Part shown: piece after piece, positions 28,207-36,060 of the stretch | Layout: each line of letters opens with the position of its first letter | How positions within the stretch are numbered: position 1 is the first letter of the stretch | Source of the DNA: Lentilactobacillus farraginis DSM 18382 = JCM 14108 | GTDB lineage: Bacteria > Bacillota > Bacilli > Lactobacillales > Lactobacillaceae | Length of the DNA stretch: 64,000 nt | Reading direction: 5' to 3' | NCBI RefSeq assembly: GCF_000583655.1 | Contig: NZ_BAKI01000002.1 | Span: forward strand, 109,627-173,626 | Translations under genes and position numbers: made by a program | Notes under the pieces: generated by a model | The model's input: the letters and a program-made list of their open reading frames with translations, nothing else | Databases searched by the model: none | What the model was told of the DNA's origin: nothing

Positions 28207-28243
28207 TTCCCTAATAATGTTATAAACCGCACAATGCTATACT
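28207..28243 (+). promoter_or_regulatory. Flavodoxin/ABC importer promoter with nitrate-regulon decamer
   Basis: TTCCCTAATA (28207-28216), 21 nt, then extended -10 TGCTATACT (hexamer 28238-28243): the same decamer, distance and -10 as at moeB. Confidence 0.65.
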
Positions 28244-28266
28244 TTCTTCATAAAGAGGTGGCTAAA

Positions 28267-28731
28267 ATGCTCTCTGCAACTGTTATTTATGCTTCCTTAA
28301 CTGGAAATAACGCAGAAATTGCGACATTCATTACCAACTACCTGATTAAACAGGCTGTTCAAACTAAAATGATCGATATGCTACAGGCGGATCTGGACGA
28401 AATCACCGATCGTAATATTCTGGTCGTGGTTCCTTACACTTATGGTTCTGGTGATTTACCACCGGAAGGCCTGGCAGTCTATGATGATGTGCACCAAACC
28501 GACTTAAACCAATTAACCTATGGCGTAGTCGGTTCGGGAGATCGACTCTATGGAGCGGACTTTTGCCGGGCCGTTACTATATTTGACGCGGCTCTGGCGC
28601 ATGCGGGGGCTAACCGGGGCGCCGATCCCTTATTCGTTGATCTCCAGCCGGATATTAAAGATCAGGCAGCTATTTCAACTTTTGTCGACCAAATTATTCA
28701 ACAAACAACAATGAGGGCCAAGCAGTCATGA
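28267..28731 (+). CDS. Flavodoxin
   Basis: A 154-residue FMN-binding electron carrier. The phosphate loop is SLTGNNAEIA near residue 10, with VPYTYGSGDLPP and VVGSGDRLYGADFC around the flavin. ATG 28267 follows AAAGAGGTGG; the open frame extends upstream into the promoter. Driven by a nitrate-type promoter, it may deliver electrons to MoaA (a radical SAM enzyme needing reduction) or to another nitrate-island protein. NrdI is an alternative, but no nrd genes are near. Confidence 0.8.
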   Translation: MLSATVIYASLTGNNAEIATFITNYLIKQAVQTKMIDMLQADLDEITDRNILVVVPYTYGSGDLPPEGLAVYDDVHQTDLNQLTYGVVGSGDRLYGADFCRAVTIFDAALAHAGANRGADPLFVDLQPDIKDQAAISTFVDQIIQQTTMRAKQS

Positions 28732-29731
28732 CACAACACTTATTTTTTAAGCAACGTTTAACACTCATCGCAGCAGCATTTCTCATGATTATTGGTATGC
28801 TGATCGCATTAAGTGTTGGTAGATATGAACTTTCACTTAGGCAGGTTTTTGGTATTTTAACCAACACCATCCCCAGTACCGCTGTCAATCAAAATGTGGT
28901 GCTTAATATTCGCCTGCCCAGGGTATTGGCAGCAGCAGGAATTGGTGCAGCACTGGCTTTGTCGGGGACGGCTTATCAGGCATTTTTCAAAACCCGTTAG
29001 TCTCTCCAGATCTGCTTGGCGTTTCAAACGGGGCCGCCGTTGGTGCTGCACTGGCAATTTTGCTGAATTTTCAACCATGGGCGATTCAAATTCTGGCATT
29101 TATCTTTGGTATTTCAGCCGTTCTTTTGACGATGTCAATTCCAAAATTAATGCATCAGCGAACTACCCTTACCTTAGTTCTTGCCGGCATCATTGTCAGT
29201 GGGTTAATGCAGGCCTGTTTGGGTCTGATCAAATATCTGGTTGACCCGGACTCTCAATTGCAATCAATTGTCTTTTGGCAATTGGGCTCCTTAGCAAAAG
29301 TTACGCTGACAAATTTGCTAACAACGCTGCCGTTACTTATTATCGGCACAATTATTTTATGTATCATGCGCTGGCGGTTAACAGTAATTTCATTGGGGGA
29401 TTCGGCTGCCGGTTCATTAGGAATCAATCTAAGATTTGAAAGGCTTTTAATTATTCTATGTGCCACTATTTTAACGGCGGCCTCGGTTTGTATCAGCGGC
29501 ACCATTGGCTGGATTGGCTTGGTGGTTCCCCACGTTGCCCGACTGATAATCGGCCCCAACCCTAGATACGCGTTGCCGCTGGCTGGACTAGTCGGCGCGC
29601 TTTTCTTGGTAATCGTTGATACACTAGCCCGGACGATTTCAGCCGGTGAAATTCCATTAAGCATTTTAACTGGTTTTATCGGTACCCCAATATTTATATA
29701 CATTCTATTATCAAAGAGGGTTAAATTATGA
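28728..29731 (+). CDS. BtuC/FecCD-type ABC importer permease (one missing base)
   Basis: Type II importer permease with about nine to ten membrane segments. RLPRVLAAAGIGAALALSG is the family signature, and NPLVSPDLLGVSNGAAVGA follows after restoring one A in the run 28989-28992; VVPHVARLI occurs near the end. Joined length about 334 residues. It overlaps the flavodoxin gene and the ATPase gene. Such systems carry iron-siderophores, cobalamin, heme, or molybdate in the MolBCA branch. The nitrate-type promoter makes molybdate the most attractive substrate here, since no modABC is seen in the window. Confidence 0.88.
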
Positions 29732-30516
29732 GCGCCATTCTAACTGCATCTCGGATAGCTTTTCATTATCCCAATCAAGCCAATTTATTTACCAATTTAA
29801 GCCTGACAATTAATTCAGGTGAAATCTTCACTTTACTGGGTCCCAATGGTGCCGGCAAAACGACGCTGCTTAAATGTTTGTCGGGCGAATTAATCGTTAA
29901 TACCGGCCATATCCACTTAAGGGGGACTGATCTAACTAAAATACCAGGAAAAAAGCGGGCTCGACTTCTGGCCTACGTTCCCCAAATTACCACAATCACC
30001 AGTCCTCTGTCCGTACTTGACTTTGTTGTGACCGGTCGAACCCCCTTTATCAACTTTGTCAATGTCCCGGGAAAATCGGACTATCAACTTGCCCATAACT
30101 GTCTTCAAGAACTCGGTCTGGCCAGTCTTGAATCAAAACAAATGACCGCTTTAAGCGGTGGCCAACAACAAATGATTATGATTGCCAAAGCATTGCTGCA
30201 AAAGCCTAAACTGATTGTTTTGGATGAACCAACCTCAGCATTGGATTTTGGTCGCCAACGACAAGTTCTGCGCTTATTAAAAAAATTAGCGAACCGTCAT
30301 TACGCTATTTTATTGACCACCCATAACCCAAATCATGCATTGATTCTGAACCAAAAGGTTGGCCTTTTTTCAAACGCCGGCCGATTGAAAATTGGTACCA
30401 CAGCTGACATTATTACTGAATCACACTTGGCAACCCTTTATAATGCACCGCTTAAGATCACTTATGTTCCCCAACTTGGCCGTAATGTTTGTGAGTTGGC
30501 TGAATTTGATAATTAG
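29728..30516 (+). CDS. FecE/MolC-type ABC importer ATPase
   Basis: 262 residues with Walker A GPNGAGKTT (residues 38-46), the Q loop at VPQI, signature LSGGQQQMIMIAKAL and Walker B LIVLDEPTSALD, then the switch His in TTHNPNHA. It energises the upstream permease, whose gene it overlaps by 4 nt. Substrate as for the permease: iron complex or molybdate. Confidence 0.9.
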   Translation: MSAILTASRIAFHYPNQANLFTNLSLTINSGEIFTLLGPNGAGKTTLLKCLSGELIVNTGHIHLRGTDLTKIPGKKRARLLAYVPQITTITSPLSVLDFVVTGRTPFINFVNVPGKSDYQLAHNCLQELGLASLESKQMTALSGGQQQMIMIAKALLQKPKLIVLDEPTSALDFGRQRQVLRLLKKLANRHYAILLTTHNPNHALILNQKVGLFSNAGRLKIGTTADIITESHLATLYNAPLKITYVPQLGRNVCELAEFDN

Positions 30517-30540
30517 CAATTATTAATCCAGATCAGGTCA

Positions 30541-30582
30541 AAAAAGTCTCCAACGGATGTTTTTATCTGTTAGAGACTTTTT
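30541..30582. terminator. Bidirectional terminator between importer ATPase and binding protein
   Basis: AAAAAGTCTC (30541-30550) pairs with GAGACTTTTT (30573-30582) around a 22-nt loop; both strands end in a T run. The flanking genes are convergent. Confidence 0.85.
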
Positions 30583-30610
30583 CCAATTACGCTTAGTTAA
30601 TCATTAACGA

Positions 30611-31660
30611 TTATTCACCGGGATTTTTCCCAGCCAAAATTAGTTTGGCGTCATGAATAGATAACTGATAATGATAATAACGTTTATAAAAGGCTTGAGT
30701 TTGGGTTACCAGGTTTAATTGTTTGAAACGGTTTGGATGGAACAATTTAGCTGCCCAGAGGACTTGAAGTGCCTCTTCAGCACTGTAACGGTCCCAAGGG
30801 AAAGTTCCCTGAGGATTTCCATATACGCGACCCCGCTTCACCGCTGTCAGCTGACTAAACGCCGGATTTCGCCGCAAAACTTTTAAAGCATTGGCCGAAC
30901 TTGTATTACCTACAATAATAATTGTGGGGTCTGCCTTAATTAACTGTTCAGTGGTCACTGAAATCATATTACCGGTCTGCTTAAGTGCATTGGTGCCGCC
31001 AGCTGCCCGGATCCATTGATCGACGATTGTTTTTCGACCATCAACCTGATTTAAATTGGTTGGATTAACAATATGCAAGATGCGGGGTCGTTGGTACTGA
31101 CCCGTTAACTGCTTTTTAACCACGGCCAGATTGTGATCAAGGGTTTTATTATACGACTTGGCAATTTTGGGAGCTTCACCGCCAAGAATTGTCGCCGTTA
31201 ATTTAATGGATCTTTTTAATCCGCTAAAATCCTGATACATTGCGTTGACTGCGGGTAATTTAGCATTATTGGCAATCTTCAGCTGACCCGAATCAGCCGA
31301 AATTACCACATCAGGTTTGGTTTTAATTAAGGCCTCCGATTGAATATCAGCACCCGAAAATGGTGAAACTGCTTTTTTAATTTCCGGATCAATTTTGGTA
31401 AACCAAGGTTGCGCTTTGATGAGTTCTGTTGTGGCTACTAATTTTTGCTGCCCCCCTAAAAGTAAAACCACTTGGTTGTTAGCATGCCAAAGGTCCGCTA
31501 CCCGCGTCACTTTTTGTGGGATTTTAACCTTTTTTCCCGTCATATCAACTACCGTTCTGGTAGGCACAGTGGTTGCCGACCTCGAGTGACAACTACTCAG
31601 ACCGACAACACTGATAACCATACCAATCAGCAGGATGATTCTGATAATCATTTTCTTCAT
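30611..31660 (-). CDS. Lipoprotein substrate-binding protein of the FecB/BtuF/MolA family
   Basis: 349 residues. A signal sequence (KKMIIRIILLIGM) ends in a lipobox LSSC, with Cys about residue 24. The family features follow: TRVVDMTGKKVKIPQKVTRV, KPDVVISAD, and near the end GRVYGNPQGTFPWDRYSAEEALQVLWAAKL, typical of clamshell binding proteins with a single linker helix. It is the natural partner of the convergent FecD/FecE pair but is transcribed with sufD (26-nt gap), under a different promoter. Confidence 0.88.
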   Translation of the reverse strand: MKKMIIRIILLIGMVISVVGLSSCHSRSATTVPTRTVVDMTGKKVKIPQKVTRVADLWHANNQVVLLLGGQQKLVATTELIKAQPWFTKIDPEIKKAVSPFSGADIQSEALIKTKPDVVISADSGQLKIANNAKLPAVNAMYQDFSGLKRSIKLTATILGGEAPKIAKSYNKTLDHNLAVVKKQLTGQYQRPRILHIVNPTNLNQVDGRKTIVDQWIRAAGGTNALKQTGNMISVTTEQLIKADPTIIIVGNTSSANALKVLRRNPAFSQLTAVKRGRVYGNPQGTFPWDRYSAEEALQVLWAAKLFHPNRFKQLNLVTQTQAFYKRYYHYQLSIHDAKLILAGKNPGE

Positions 31661-31685
31661 CTTAATCCAACCTCACTCTTGTTAG

Positions 31686-32890
31686 TTATTTAATTACCAA
31701 TTTATCAAGTCGATCATTAATGGACTGAATCAGTCGGGCATAAAACGATTTGGTTGTCTGATTACCGATAATTGGTTTGAAATAATCCTGAACCAACTGT
31801 TGCCTTGTTTTAACCGGCTGATTGGACCGCCTCTGCTGATCCAAACAATCAGTATTAGTAGCGTCCAAAGCCAAAATTTGGCTATCCGCTGCTTGCACTT
31901 TATCATTGGTATCATTAAGCGCCTTTATTGTTAAATGAGACTCTCCCAGTTGAACGCCACGCTGCTGGAGAGTGCCATTTGCCTGTTTACCCAGCCCATG
32001 AATTTGATTTTGAATGACCATCTGTTGTTGACCGCTGGTTAAGGCAACCGTTTTTGCCTGGCTGCGAGCGTTATGCCCCGTTAACTGATAATCCGCCGCC
32101 ATCACGGTATTGCCACGATTTAATAACGTCGTTAATTGATTAATAGTTGCTTGGGCACCAACTGTGGCCCGCTCTTTCAGATACGTAAGTTGATTATTCC
32201 CCAGCCGATTAACTGCAGTCATGTTAATGGCACTTCCTCGCTTGGCGATAATTTCAGTGACACAATCAGCCGGATTGGCTTGATCACCAACGCTACTCAA
32301 ATTCGTTATAATTGAGGCCTTGGCATTTTTTTCAGCTACAATCAAGATATGAGCTACCATTGCCTGATTTGATGTATTATCTTGGATTAGGTGCAGCTCA
32401 ATTGGCTGGTCAACCTTAACGTTTTCCGGAATATAGAGAAAGATCCCATTGTTAAGAAAGGCGGCGTGATATGCGGTTAACGAATTTTCATCAGGCAAAA
32501 CGGCTTTTGACATAAAGAATTTTTCCGCTAATAGTGGATGCTCACGAAAAGCGGCAAATAGATCCGTTAAAATGACGCTTGATCGTCCAGTTCGTCCGGA
32601 AGTCTTAATTCAACCGCTGTTTGCCCGATTTTCACTATTTGAATATCGGCATCTTCAATGTTGGCTGCTTTCAATAACTGCTTATCCGACCGGCGCCACT
32701 TCATATCCGGTGAATAAAGTTGGGCCAGCTGTTGCTGCAAGTCAATCCCCGAAATAGTGGGCAGCGGCCTGTCGGCAATTATATCCAGAGCTGCCAACCG
32801 TTTTTCCGTAAACCAGTGTGGTTCACCATGATCGTTTGAAAGTGATTCCAACAGTACTGAAATTTGATCCTGATTTTTGATTGTTTCCAC
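31686..32890 (-). CDS. sufD: SufD-like Fe-S assembly scaffold protein (one missing base)
   Basis: The beta-helix FeS assembly protein SufB/SufD family: EKFFMSKAVLPDENSLTAYHAAF then FLYIPENVKVDQPIELH are family landmarks, followed by the long repeat-like beta core and the C-terminal LVQDYFKPI. Two frames join through one missing G at 32578 (DDQ-GVILTDLF), giving about 401 residues. GTG start 32890 with AAGGAA. No sufC, sufS, sufU or sufB is in the window, so this copy stands apart from a full suf operon. It is cotranscribed with the binding protein, suggesting joint iron-linked control. Confidence 0.8.
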
Positions 32891-33019
32891 AATAGTTTCC
32901 TTCCCTTATTAAGCCTTTGACTTTTTTGAAATAACATCGATGAATTAAGCCAGCCTTCATATTTTGAACGGTAGTACTTAAGCGACATTAAATCAATGAT
33001 GATCCTTAATCTCAGCTTC

Positions 33020-33042
33020 ATTATAAAACGACAAATTTGTCG
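33020..33042 (-). promoter_or_regulatory. Promoter with perfect palindromic operator upstream of sufD
   Basis: CGACAAATTTGTCG (33029-33042) is an exact 14-bp palindrome in the spacer just upstream of a minus-strand TATAAT (33025-33020), the classic place for a repressor site. The leader to sufD is about 120 nt. The regulator is not identifiable; a metal- or redox-sensing repressor would fit the genes. Confidence 0.55.
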
Positions 33043-33131
33043 AAAAATACTAGGTGTTTCCCCAAATCTCGTCAGCATCTCAGGTGGCCAACCAACTAAG
33101 CCACCCATTGACGATCACTGTTAAAGCCAAA

Positions 33132-33170
33132 ATAAAAACCATTTCCGGTTGATTCGAAAATGGTTTTTAT
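33132..33170 (-). terminator. Terminator of mutY
   Basis: ATAAAAACCATTT (33132-33144) pairs exactly with AAATGGTTTTTAT (33158-33170), loop 13 nt; T run on either side. It lies 44 nt past the mutY stop. Confidence 0.8.
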
Positions 33171-33213
33171 CGCTCGAGATTTTTTAATTATTGCCTCACC
33201 ATGAAAGCAAGCC

Positions 33214-34331
33214 TTATTTTTCAATTTGCTTCTGATAACGTTGCCACATCTTATCCTGAACTTTGGTAAAGGCAAATGTTTTAAAAGCACTTGCCGGAAT
33301 CCATTTACCCGGAAAATAGCTCAAATCAACGTGTTCGGCCAAGTTCGCCGTCAGTAACGTAATTCGCCATTTTTGATGGGTAAAAGTATGCGTGACCGGC
33401 TGACCGCCAAGTTTGGTAACGTGTATTTTTAGTCGATAGGTTTCTAAGAATTGATTTTCCAAAGCATTTAACTGTTGGCCTTCGTCAGCGTCCTTTGCTA
33501 CCTTGAGATCCGCCACTTTAACCAAGGGAAACATCCAAAAATTACTAAGGATGCCATGAGCCGGTCGCTTTTCAAACAAAAAACCGTTGTTAGAAGTAAT
33601 CAAAAGACCGTAGTAGGCCACTGGTACCGGTCGTTTATTTTTTGTCTTGACCGGATATTGATCTTCAACCCGTCTAAATAAGCTTGGTTAAACGCCTTCA
33701 TCGGTGAATCCGCCGAGTGATAGTTGGTAGCGGTCATGTAACTGGCACCTAAATCCATAATAGCCTGATTAAAGTCCCCCGGTCGGTCTTTTGAGATAAC
33801 TCGGCCGATCACGTTTTCAAACAGCCGGCGGGTTTGCGGTTTGGCGATATCCGCGTCAATTTTTAATAACCGGGCAAACACTCGAAATGCATTGCCATCA
33901 ACTGCAGCAACCGGTTGATTAAAGGCAATGCTGGCAATTGCACCGGCTGTGTACGGGCCAATCCCGCTTAATTCCTGCAAACCGGCTTTAGTTTTCGGCC
34001 ATTCACCGTGATAATCGGTTATAATTTGTCGGGCCGCTTTTTGTAAGTTACGGGCTCGTGAATAGTACCCCAACCCTTCCCAGGCTTTCATGAGTTGAGT
34101 CTCGTCAGCGTCTGCCAATGCCTGAACCGTTGGAAACAGCTTCATAAAGCGCTGATAGTAAGGAATCACCGTTTGAACCTGGGTTTGCTGCAGCATAATT
34201 TCTGAAACCCAGACATGGTATGGATCATGATCCTTCCGCCAGGGTAAATCACGTTTGTTTTGATCATACCAATTCAGTAACGTTTTTTGAAACGCCGCGA
34301 TTTTCTCAGGCGACCACGTTATCATTATCAT
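33214..34331 (-). CDS. mutY: A/G-specific adenine glycosylase lacking the Fe-S cysteines (one missing base)
   Basis: Removes A mispaired with 8-oxoG. The N-terminal domain shows LPWRKDHDPYHVWVSEIMLQQT, the helix-hairpin-helix LQELSGIGPYTAGAIASIAF and catalytic Asp in VDGNAFRVFARL. The usual C-X6-C-X2-C-X5-C cluster after the LGA motif is replaced by YMTATNYHSADSP with no Cys. Cluster-less MutY is documented in lactic acid bacteria. The C-terminal Nudix-like domain (YYGLLITSNNGFLFEKRP) is in another frame; one missing base near 33656 restores KINYPVKTKNKRPVPVAYYG and about 372 residues. Confidence 0.9.
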
Positions 34332-34384
34332 CACTCACTCTCTTAAAAGACATTTAATTTAATATGGGCTTTACAGTTAAGGGG

Positions 34385-34402
34385 GATAAATATATATTTA
34401 TC
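34385..34402. repeat. 18-bp AT palindrome in the mutY/VTC divergent region
   Basis: GATAAATATATATTTATC is an exact palindrome. Being almost purely A/T, it could be chance, a protein site or part of the mutY promoter. Confidence 0.3.
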
Positions 34403-34455
34403 TTTGGAAAACTTGGTTTATCAAGGTTTGGCCGCGACTCTAACGCCGGACAAGA

Positions 34456-34484
34456 TTGACGTTATCGGCATATTATCTTACAAT
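34456..34484 (+). promoter_or_regulatory. Strong promoter of the VTC-DUF4956 operon
   Basis: TTGACG (34456-34461), 17 nt, TACAAT (34479-34484); start expected near 34491, about 35 nt ahead of the TTG start of the VTC gene. Confidence 0.7.
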
Positions 34485-34525
34485 TTTAAGGATTGACTGA
34501 TTATATTTTAGAGGGGGCTTTAGAA

Positions 34526-35266
34526 TTGGGGCTAAAGCAGGTTTTTAAGCGCCGTGAGTATAAATATTTACTCAATGCCGAAGAATATACCAATATTCGC
34601 AAACTTTTAACGGGTTATATGTCAGAAGACCAATACGGACTAACCACTATTTTATCATTATATTTCGATACACCACAGTATTATATAATTAATCGAAGCA
34701 TTGAAAAAGCATCGTATAAGTCCAAATTCCGAGTTCGCAGCTATGGTACACCACTGCCTGATGACCCGGTCTTTTTAGAGATAAAGAAGAAAATTGATGG
34801 GGTTGTCTATAAGCGGCGACTGGAGATACCTTATGAATTGTTGGAACCAACACTGGCTACGAAAACTGATTGTCTCGAAAAGTATCAGCTAACTGTCGCC
34901 GACAATCAAATTCGTCAGGAAATAAAATGGCTGTTTGGCTGCTATACGTTGGCGCCAAAAGCATTAATTACCGATGAACGCGTAGCCCTATTTGCCAATG
35001 ACGATCCGGATTTCCGGGTAACGTTTGACTTTAACGTCCGGTTCCGGGATAACGATTTAATCCTTGGCCACGGCGGTAATGGGACTAAAATTAAGCCGCC
35101 CTTTGAAACAATCATGGAAGTTAAGGCAACCGGTGCTTATCCTATTTGGTTTAGTAACATTATTGCCAATCTGCATTTGGTGAAGGGCCGGTTTTCAAAG
35201 TACGGTTATGTTTATCAACACTATTTAAATAAAGCGGGGAAAAAACATGTTACAACAATTGTTTAA
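34526..35266 (+). CDS. VTC-domain polyphosphate polymerase-like protein
   Basis: 246 residues forming the VTC tunnel domain, which in yeast Vtc4 makes polyphosphate from ATP. Basic and acidic tunnel residues are visible: KRREYKYLL (N-terminus), LYFDT, KFRVRSYG, FLEIKKKIDGVVYKRR, DFNVRFRD, IMEVKATGAYP and FSKYGYVYQ. The frame is open from 34493, but TTG 34526 follows AGAGGGGG by 8 nt. It overlaps DUF4956 by 20 nt; with CotH next door this is a recurrent bacterial gene set of unknown overall function. Confidence 0.85.
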   Translation: MGLKQVFKRREYKYLLNAEEYTNIRKLLTGYMSEDQYGLTTILSLYFDTPQYYIINRSIEKASYKSKFRVRSYGTPLPDDPVFLEIKKKIDGVVYKRRLEIPYELLEPTLATKTDCLEKYQLTVADNQIRQEIKWLFGCYTLAPKALITDERVALFANDDPDFRVTFDFNVRFRDNDLILGHGGNGTKIKPPFETIMEVKATGAYPIWFSNIIANLHLVKGRFSKYGYVYQHYLNKAGKKHVTTIV

Positions 35267-35930
35267 AGCACACACAGTCGCCTACACACTGCCTTCAATT
35301 ATGGGCAGCGTCGTTGCCTCAATTGTTTTGGGATTATTGGTAGCGACAGTCTATATGTATCGAAATACTTATTCCAAAAACTTTGTTATTACGCTGGCTA
35401 CCCTGCCGCTGCTGGTTCAACTAATTATCATGCTGGTTAATATGAATGGTAATCTGGGAACCGGCATGGCGGTTCTGGGAGCCTTTAGTCTGATTCGTTT
35501 CCGATCCGTTGCAGGAAATTCCCGTGACATTGCCACGATTTTTTGGGCAATGGGTGTCGGACTGGCCGCGGGCATGGGTTACGTTTTTTATGCCATTTTC
35601 TTCTCAGCAGTCGTAACAGTCTACCTGCTGATTTTAAATTCATCTTCGTTTGGTGATCGTAAGAAAACTGCTGAACGCGAATTAAAAATTACGATCCCCG
35701 AAGATCTGGATTTTCCGGGACTATTTGATGATTTGCTGAAAAAATACGGTTACGACTATTCATATGATTCAGTTAAAACCACTACCATGGGTTCAGTCTA
35801 TGAGCTGTCGTTTTACATTAAGCTAAAAGACGTCAAGGAAGAAAAACATTTAATCGATGAAATCAGAGTTCGCAATGGCAATATGCCGGTTGTCTCAAGC
35901 AAATTGTCGTCTCAAACCAATGTCTTGTAA
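35247..35930 (+). CDS. DUF4956 membrane protein
   Basis: 227 residues: about four hydrophobic segments in the first 135 residues, then a soluble alpha/beta tail. The motif LGAFSLIRFRSVAGNSRDIATIFWAMGVGLAAG is diagnostic for DUF4956. It is translationally coupled to the VTC polymerase gene and probably anchors it at the membrane or passes the polymer; that is inference. Confidence 0.88.
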   Translation: MLQQLFKAHTVAYTLPSIMGSVVASIVLGLLVATVYMYRNTYSKNFVITLATLPLLVQLIIMLVNMNGNLGTGMAVLGAFSLIRFRSVAGNSRDIATIFWAMGVGLAAGMGYVFYAIFFSAVVTVYLLILNSSSFGDRKKTAERELKITIPEDLDFPGLFDDLLKKYGYDYSYDSVKTTTMGSVYELSFYIKLKDVKEEKHLIDEIRVRNGNMPVVSSKLSSQTNVL

Positions 35931-35978
35931 AATTCGTTGTGGTCGGTATATTGCAATGCTGCTGATTTAAAAATAAAA

Positions 35979-36026
35979 CGTCTCCTTCAAAATCGAGAAT
36001 TATTAGTTTCTCGATTGAAGGAGACG
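35979..36026. terminator. Terminator between DUF4956 and CotH genes
   Basis: CGTCTCCTTCAA and TTGAAGGAGACG arms, continued by ATCGAGAA / TTCTCGAT with one bulge, give a stem of about 20 bp. It separates convergent genes. Confidence 0.85.
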
Positions 36027-36060
36027 CTTTGTTTTTGGTGATTTTTAGTTTGAAATTAAC

